This document shows positions 6,397-6,424 of a stretch of 6,424 nucleotides of DNA, piece after piece. A model generated the notes under the pieces. It worked only from the letters and a program-made list of their open reading frames with translations, was not told the DNA's origin and made no database searches. The DNA lies in assembly GCA_027063215.1 (NCBI GenBank), contig JAMOSE010000116.1, positions 1-6,424 on the forward strand, read 5' to 3'. Each line of letters opens with the position of its first letter. Within the stretch, counting starts at the first letter, position 1. A program made the translations under genes and the position numbers. This DNA comes from Sulfurimonas sp. (GTDB taxonomy: Bacteria; Campylobacterota; Campylobacteria; Campylobacterales; Sulfurimonadaceae).

Positions 6397-6406
6397 AAGT
6401 AGTAGG
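6397..6406 (-). repeat. CTACTACT trio-like motif upstream of dnaA
   Basis: The minus strand reads CCTACTACTT followed by the AT-rich AATTTAATAAATA up to the dnaA Shine-Dalgarno region. The CCTACTACT core is the same as in both arms of the repeat in the dnaA-dnaN gap. TTATTTATT just upstream (6416-6408) resembles a DnaA box but lacks the CAC core. The region is cut by the window edge, so any further boxes are out of view. Confidence 0.5.
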
Positions 6407-6424
6407 CAATAAATAACTTCATAG

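Overview
The window is the replication-origin neighbourhood of a low-GC bacterial chromosome, most likely a member of the Campylobacterota (former Epsilonproteobacteria), and probably close to Sulfurimonas. This rests on three things: the tight order dnaA-dnaN-gyrB, the character of the three proteins (DnaA ending in a KDHTAISH-type signature, a 355-residue beta clamp, a 785-residue GyrB with a long TOPRIM insert), and DnaA boxes built on a TTCAC core, the form described for this phylum. The genus is inference from remembered family sequences; no search was run.

All four genes lie on the minus strand and read right to left. From the right edge: about 50 bp of dnaA upstream region (6375-6424); dnaA (5067-6374, GTG start); a 182-bp gap (4885-5066) holding the likely chromosomal origin; dnaN (3817-4884); a 109-bp gap with a promoter and a small palindrome (3708-3816); gyrB (1350-3707); then, with no gap at all, a membrane-anchored protein with degenerate GGDEF and EAL domains (1-1349), cut off by the left edge. 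No tRNA, rRNA, CRISPR array or mobile element is visible, and no stretch longer than 182 bp lacks a gene.

The dnaA-dnaN gap is the most structured non-coding DNA here. Read on the minus strand it has two perfect TTATTCACT boxes overlapping by one base, a 5-nt spacer, three CTA triplets, and then 20 consecutive A/T bases before dnaN. This is the order of the box / spacer / DnaA-trio / AT-rich unwinding module known from Bacillus subtilis. Further TTCAC boxes sit in a 13-bp hairpin and next to a second AT-rich tract on the dnaA side. A third CTACTACT motif lies just upstream of dnaA, and a box overlaps the dnaA start codon, so a bipartite origin or autoregulation is possible.

DnaA would open the origin, the DnaN clamp would tether the polymerase, and gyrase would relieve the torsion. 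The fourth gene is the unexpected element. Its start codon directly follows the gyrB amber stop in the same frame, it has no ribosome binding site of its own, and it contains a tandem DnaA-box pair with the same 8-bp spacing as the pair at the origin. The core genes are ordinary; the notable points are the origin architecture and this coupled, apparently non-catalytic c-di-GMP-type protein.
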